DNA of 62,172 nucleotides from positions 165,750 through 227,921 of the forward strand of contig JAACJG010000007.1 of NCBI GenBank assembly GCA_009917695.1. Direction: 5' to 3'. The stretch is from Candidatus Rifleibacterium amylolyticum (GTDB taxonomy: Bacteria > Muiribacteriota > Ozemobacteria > Ozemobacterales > Ozemobacteraceae). The number at the start of each line of letters is the position of its first letter. Position 1 is the stretch's first letter. Below the pieces are notes generated by a model. The model did not search any database, was not told where the DNA came from, and saw only the letters and a list, made by a program, of their open reading frames with translations. Positions 59,389 through 62,172 of the stretch are shown here, in pieces. Position numbers and translations under genes: made by a program.

Positions 59389-60516
59389 ATGGTAGAAAAG
59401 TTTCATAACAAGCCATTCGACGAGGCAACCATGCTTAAACTCGACATATTTAGAGAATGCTTCCGCGAATGGCTGCCAGTATTTGTCCATAATCCCAAAA
59501 TAAGTAAGATTTTTGTTTATGATTTTTTTGCTGGACCGGGCCAGGACTGTAATGGCAATCACGGCAGCCCATTGATCTTGTTGAATGAAGCTAAGGGCGA
59601 GAGAAAGCAGTATTGTAACCCCAGCTCAAAGAAGGCAATCATATTTGGTTTCAATGACAAAAATGAATCAGAGTCACTTAAAGAAAACATTCAAAGATAT
59701 CTTTCCTGCTGTCACAAAAGTGAGTGCCAGAAGTCTGAGTGCCTTTTTAAGCTGGAAGAAAACGTATTTGTGCGTGATTTAGACTTTAAAGACTGTTTTA
59801 GCAGTGAAATTCTGAAACAGAAACTAGCTTGTGAAGATTTTGGAAAATTTGTTCTTCTTGATCAGTTTGGTTTCAGCCAGGTAGATGAAACTGTGTTCAA
59901 AGAGCTTGCCAGATCGCCATCTACCGACTTTATATTCTTCATTGCCTCATCTTTCATCGCCCGTTTCAAAGATCATCCCTACACAAAAAAATACATCGAC
60001 ACATCAAAAATCGATTTCGATAATGCTAAACCAGTTGATAAACATGGCCTAATTGCAGACTATTTTGCACAACTTATCGGTAATGAGCAGGAATTTTACC
60101 TACACCACTTCACAATTAGAAAGGGAGCCAACTACTACGGCCTGATTTTCGGAACAGGCCACACATACGGGATGGAAAAATTTCTCAAAGTCTGCTGGGC
60201 ACACGATGAACTTGCCGGCGAATCGAATGACAATAAGTATGGCGATTATCAAAAAGGCACATTATTCTACGATCCCGAAAACTCTAATAAAATTGAGCTT
60301 GTAAAGCGAGAGCTAAGGGCCAAAATTCTAAGCGGAGATATTTCTGACAACATATCGGGTCTTAAGTTTGCCCTTAAAAGGCGTTGCTTACCCAAACTTT
60401 TTGTTCACATGGCAAAAGAACTTGAAAGACAGAATCTGATCAAAAGAGTAGGTAAAGTCAACGATCAGGCAACAAAAATTCATTCCGTGCCACGCTACCA
60501 AATCGTGCTGGCTTAG
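59389..60516 (+). CDS. tcmP: TcmP, three-Cys-motif partner protein
   Basis: 375 residues, AGGAGAGG upstream. DFFAGPGQDCNGNHGSPL near residue 45 is the family signature; FVLLDQFGFSQVDETVF and the C-terminal winged-helix-like part match as well. TcmP is found next to the 'three-Cys-motif' DUF5131/Gp37-Gp68 protein, as here. Its biochemical role is unknown; the FxDxFAGPG motif resembles methyltransferase-type folds. Codon and base composition are more AT-rich than most of the window, suggesting transfer. Confidence 0.85.
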   Translation: MVEKFHNKPFDEATMLKLDIFRECFREWLPVFVHNPKISKIFVYDFFAGPGQDCNGNHGSPLILLNEAKGERKQYCNPSSKKAIIFGFNDKNESESLKENIQRYLSCCHKSECQKSECLFKLEENVFVRDLDFKDCFSSEILKQKLACEDFGKFVLLDQFGFSQVDETVFKELARSPSTDFIFFIASSFIARFKDHPYTKKYIDTSKIDFDNAKPVDKHGLIADYFAQLIGNEQEFYLHHFTIRKGANYYGLIFGTGHTYGMEKFLKVCWAHDELAGESNDNKYGDYQKGTLFYDPENSNKIELVKRELRAKILSGDISDNISGLKFALKRRCLPKLFVHMAKELERQNLIKRVGKVNDQATKIHSVPRYQIVLA

Positions 60517-60555
60517 TATATAATTCGACGAAAAGTCTGAATGAAAGAGAACAAT

Positions 60556-61281
60556 ATGGCCGGCAAGAGCACGATAGAATGGACACAGGTTACCTGGAAC
60601 CCGGTGACGGGGTGCACTAAAATCAGTGCCGGGTGCAAGAATTGCTATGCCGAACGCATGGCGAAGCGGTTACACCTGATGGGCAGTAAGCGCTATATCA
60701 ACGAGTTTGCGGTTACTCTGCACGAAGATCTGCTCGACTTCCCGAAGACGCTGCGGGCACCGCGGCAGATTTTTGTCAATTCGATGAGTGATCTGTTTCA
60801 TGAAGAAGTGCCGCTGGAATTCATACAGAAAGTGTTCACATCAATGAACGCCAGCCCGCAGCACGTGTTTCAGGTGCTGACCAAACGCAGCGGTCGGCTG
60901 GCTGAACTTGCCGGGCAGCTGCACTGGTCGAAAAATATCTGGATGGGCGTAACCGTCGAAGACAACGACAATCAGTACCGCATCGCCGATCTGCGCAAAG
61001 TTGGCGCTGCCGTCAGATTCATCTCATTCGAACCGCTTCTGTCAGAGATCATAAAGCCCGACCTTCGCGGCATGAACTGGATCATTGTCGGCGGTGAATC
61101 CGGCCCCGGCGCCCGCCCGATCCGCCAAGAATGGGTCGAGTCGCTGCAAAAGCAAGCTCATCACCACGATATTCCATTCTTTTTCAAACAATGGGGCGGC
61201 ACCAACAAAAAGAAAAGCGGCAAACTGCTCAACGGCAAAGTATTTCAAGAAAGCCCTCCATATAGCTTTTTAGAGCTATAG
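60556..61281 (+). CDS. DUF5131 (phage Gp37/Gp68-like) three-Cys-motif protein
   Basis: 241 residues (ATG at 60541 would add five). STIEWTQVTWNPVTGC is the family start; GCTKISAGCKNCYAE gives Cys-x6-Cys-x2-Cys, reminiscent of radical-SAM clusters. GESGPGARPI and FFKQWGG are further family motifs. Found on phages and islands, often with TcmP. Function not established; 39 bp after tcmP, so an operon. Confidence 0.88.
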   Translation: MAGKSTIEWTQVTWNPVTGCTKISAGCKNCYAERMAKRLHLMGSKRYINEFAVTLHEDLLDFPKTLRAPRQIFVNSMSDLFHEEVPLEFIQKVFTSMNASPQHVFQVLTKRSGRLAELAGQLHWSKNIWMGVTVEDNDNQYRIADLRKVGAAVRFISFEPLLSEIIKPDLRGMNWIIVGGESGPGARPIRQEWVESLQKQAHHHDIPFFFKQWGGTNKKKSGKLLNGKVFQESPPYSFLEL

Positions 61282-61322
61282 GGATGTAAAATCGTTTTTT
61301 TGTTTTGAGGAGGATATGTTAA

Positions 61323-61646
61323 ATGAATGATTTTGTAGAAGTATTTCAAACCCTTGTTGATAAACTCGATGTGATTGCAGACAAATTAGATACGATTTCT
61401 GACAAGATGGATTGTATGCACGAAATTAGAGATCACCTTGAAAGTATAGAACAATCGATTGTTCGAGTAAGCGGCCCGTCTGGCCATGACATCGGAGATG
61501 TTGTATCACAACTTGCGTCTATCGAAGACACAATTGACGGTGTCAGAGATTCAATCAATGAAATTTCAAATATGGGCGTCTATAACATAAAAGATGTTTG
61601 TGACAAACTGGACGCAATTGACATGAGCATAATAAATATCGATTAG
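61323..61646 (+). CDS. Small coiled-coil protein
   Basis: 107 residues, GAGGAGG upstream. Acidic, with heptad-like runs of Leu/Ile: DKLDVIADKLDTISDKMD, then HLESIEQSI and QLASIEDTI. No enzyme motif. Base composition is AT-rich. It lies 41 bp behind the DUF5131 gene and may be cotranscribed with the TcmP pair. Function unknown. Confidence 0.65.
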   Translation: MNDFVEVFQTLVDKLDVIADKLDTISDKMDCMHEIRDHLESIEQSIVRVSGPSGHDIGDVVSQLASIEDTIDGVRDSINEISNMGVYNIKDVCDKLDAIDMSIINID

Positions 61647-61679
61647 TAACCTGCCCTATATTGCCTATCAATTTGCTTG

Positions 61680-62172
61680 CTACGATAATGAAACTTTGCC
61701 GTTGACGTTTTCGACCCCTCTAGTGGAATACAAATGACTTAATCCTGCCTGAACAGCATTGGCAACATTTTGTCCCACTCTTGAGAAACCGAAGCATTGA
61801 GCGGTATGCTTGACAAGGTCATCTTCAGTCATACTTATGTTGGCCTTCAATACTGCAAGAGCTGCGTTTGCCAGCTCATCAGGGCAGATGTCTTCCGGTT
61901 TGCGCTTGCTCTCTGCCGTATGCTGGCGGTAAATCAAAAAATCATCTATCTGAGCTGGGCTGCACCAGAAATAAATCTGTTGGTGACGCTTGTCGATGTG
62001 AACTTTCGACTGCTTTGCCAGAGTTAGAACACGGTTCGTAATACGCTGAGTTGCCCGACTTATGTTAAATTGGCTGCATACCTTTCTGGACACCTGTGAA
62101 AGGCTCACCGGCCCCTCAACTGCCGTTATTTCTTCAATCATCCTTGTTATTATGTGGTTCGAACTGATTCTG
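61680..62172 (-). CDS. C-terminal end of a DUF3320-type protein, start beyond the window
   Basis: The frame stays open to the right edge, so the Met at 62141 is probably internal. MIEEITAVEGPVSLSQVSRKV followed by two winged-helix-like units is the DUF3320 domain, which normally closes giant (1000-2000 residue) DUF4011/AAA helicase-nuclease proteins of defence islands. 164 residues are visible. Convergent with the TcmP-DUF5131 group. Confidence 0.7.
   Translation of the reverse strand, partial: RISSNHIITRMIEEITAVEGPVSLSQVSRKVCSQFNISRATQRITNRVLTLAKQSKVHIDKRHQQIYFWCSPAQIDDFLIYRQHTAESKRKPEDICPDELANAALAVLKANISMTEDDLVKHTAQCFGFSRVGQNVANAVQAGLSHLYSTRGVENVNGKVSLS

Noticed and set aside
1-62172. CRISPR array, tRNA or rRNA genes, complete insertion sequence
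   Set aside because: None seen on reading both strands: no regularly spaced repeats, no cloverleaf sequence and no transposase frame. A tRNA scan would settle the second point.

Overview
The window looks like chromosome of a diderm (Gram-negative-type) bacterium with an anaerobic or microaerophilic lifestyle. An outer membrane is implied by a TolC-type channel, an ExbB/ExbD/TonB motor, a TonB-dependent receptor, several beta-barrel proteins and a LolA-like protein. Anaerobic habit is suggested by a ferritin-like protein, a 1-Cys peroxiredoxin, MinD-ferredoxin fusions, NifX-like proteins and CoA-disulfide-reductase-type flavoproteins. Many SpoIIE/STAS/receiver genes and Tad-type pseudopilins would fit a candidate phylum such as Riflebacteria, but that placement is inference only. 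There is no rRNA, no tRNA that I could recognise, no CRISPR array and no intact insertion sequence.

Layout. 1-2.1 kb: Rrf2 regulator plus the start of a ferritin-like gene, a MITE-like repeat, a STAS protein and a structured repeat. 2.2-10.2 kb: M42 peptidase, two DUF364 genes flanking an ExbB-ExbD-TonB operon, a sigma54 activator with a likely sigma54-dependent peroxiredoxin target, a DtxR-type regulator with a perfect palindromic operator, and an FmdB protein. 10.5-18.3 kb: complete RND efflux pump, rhodanese and FAD oxidoreductase. 18.4-20.4 kb: a scarred region with a chimeric CDF pseudogene, a degenerate receiver gene with a long leader, and repeats. 20.4-25.9 kb: DUF5320 and radical-SAM genes, then an ABC exporter with LolA-like and outer-membrane partners. 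26.2-32 kb: two tandem sensor/SpoIIE phosphatases. 32-36.5 kb: TadE/TadE/TadG pseudopilins beside a membrane C39-like peptidase. 36.6-43.7 kb: ChrA, PadR, DsrE, DUF89, MBL, CoA-disulfide reductase and MOSC. 43.8-48.7 kb: zinc-type ABC uptake operon with a putative outer-membrane receptor. 48.8-53.5 kb: DUF302, DUF5320, NifX, a double MinD-ferredoxin fusion, a second NifX and DUF134. 53.7-59 kb: second degenerate receiver with the same leader, PspC/PadR pair and a cobalamin-riboswitch-controlled TonB receptor. 59.1-62.2 kb: more AT-rich accessory region with a restriction-type gene fragment, a TcmP/DUF5131 pair, a coiled-coil protein and the end of a large DUF3320 protein.

The most interesting signal is a 16-bp palindrome, close to TTTGGCATNTGCCAAA, that recurs at promoters of the DUF134 operon (twice), the DsrE gene, the DUF302/Cys-rich divergent pair and the DUF364/exbB divergent region. 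Two of these promoters share the same geometry, with the site in the 17-bp spacer of a sigma70 promoter. This suggests one regulon, probably autoregulated by the DUF134 protein, linking NifX/MinD-ferredoxin, DsrE, DUF302 and DUF364 genes. Other strong points are the paired pseudo-receivers with conserved leaders, the chimeric CDF pseudogene, and a repeat family whose left end appears to supply the stop codon of the upstream gene.
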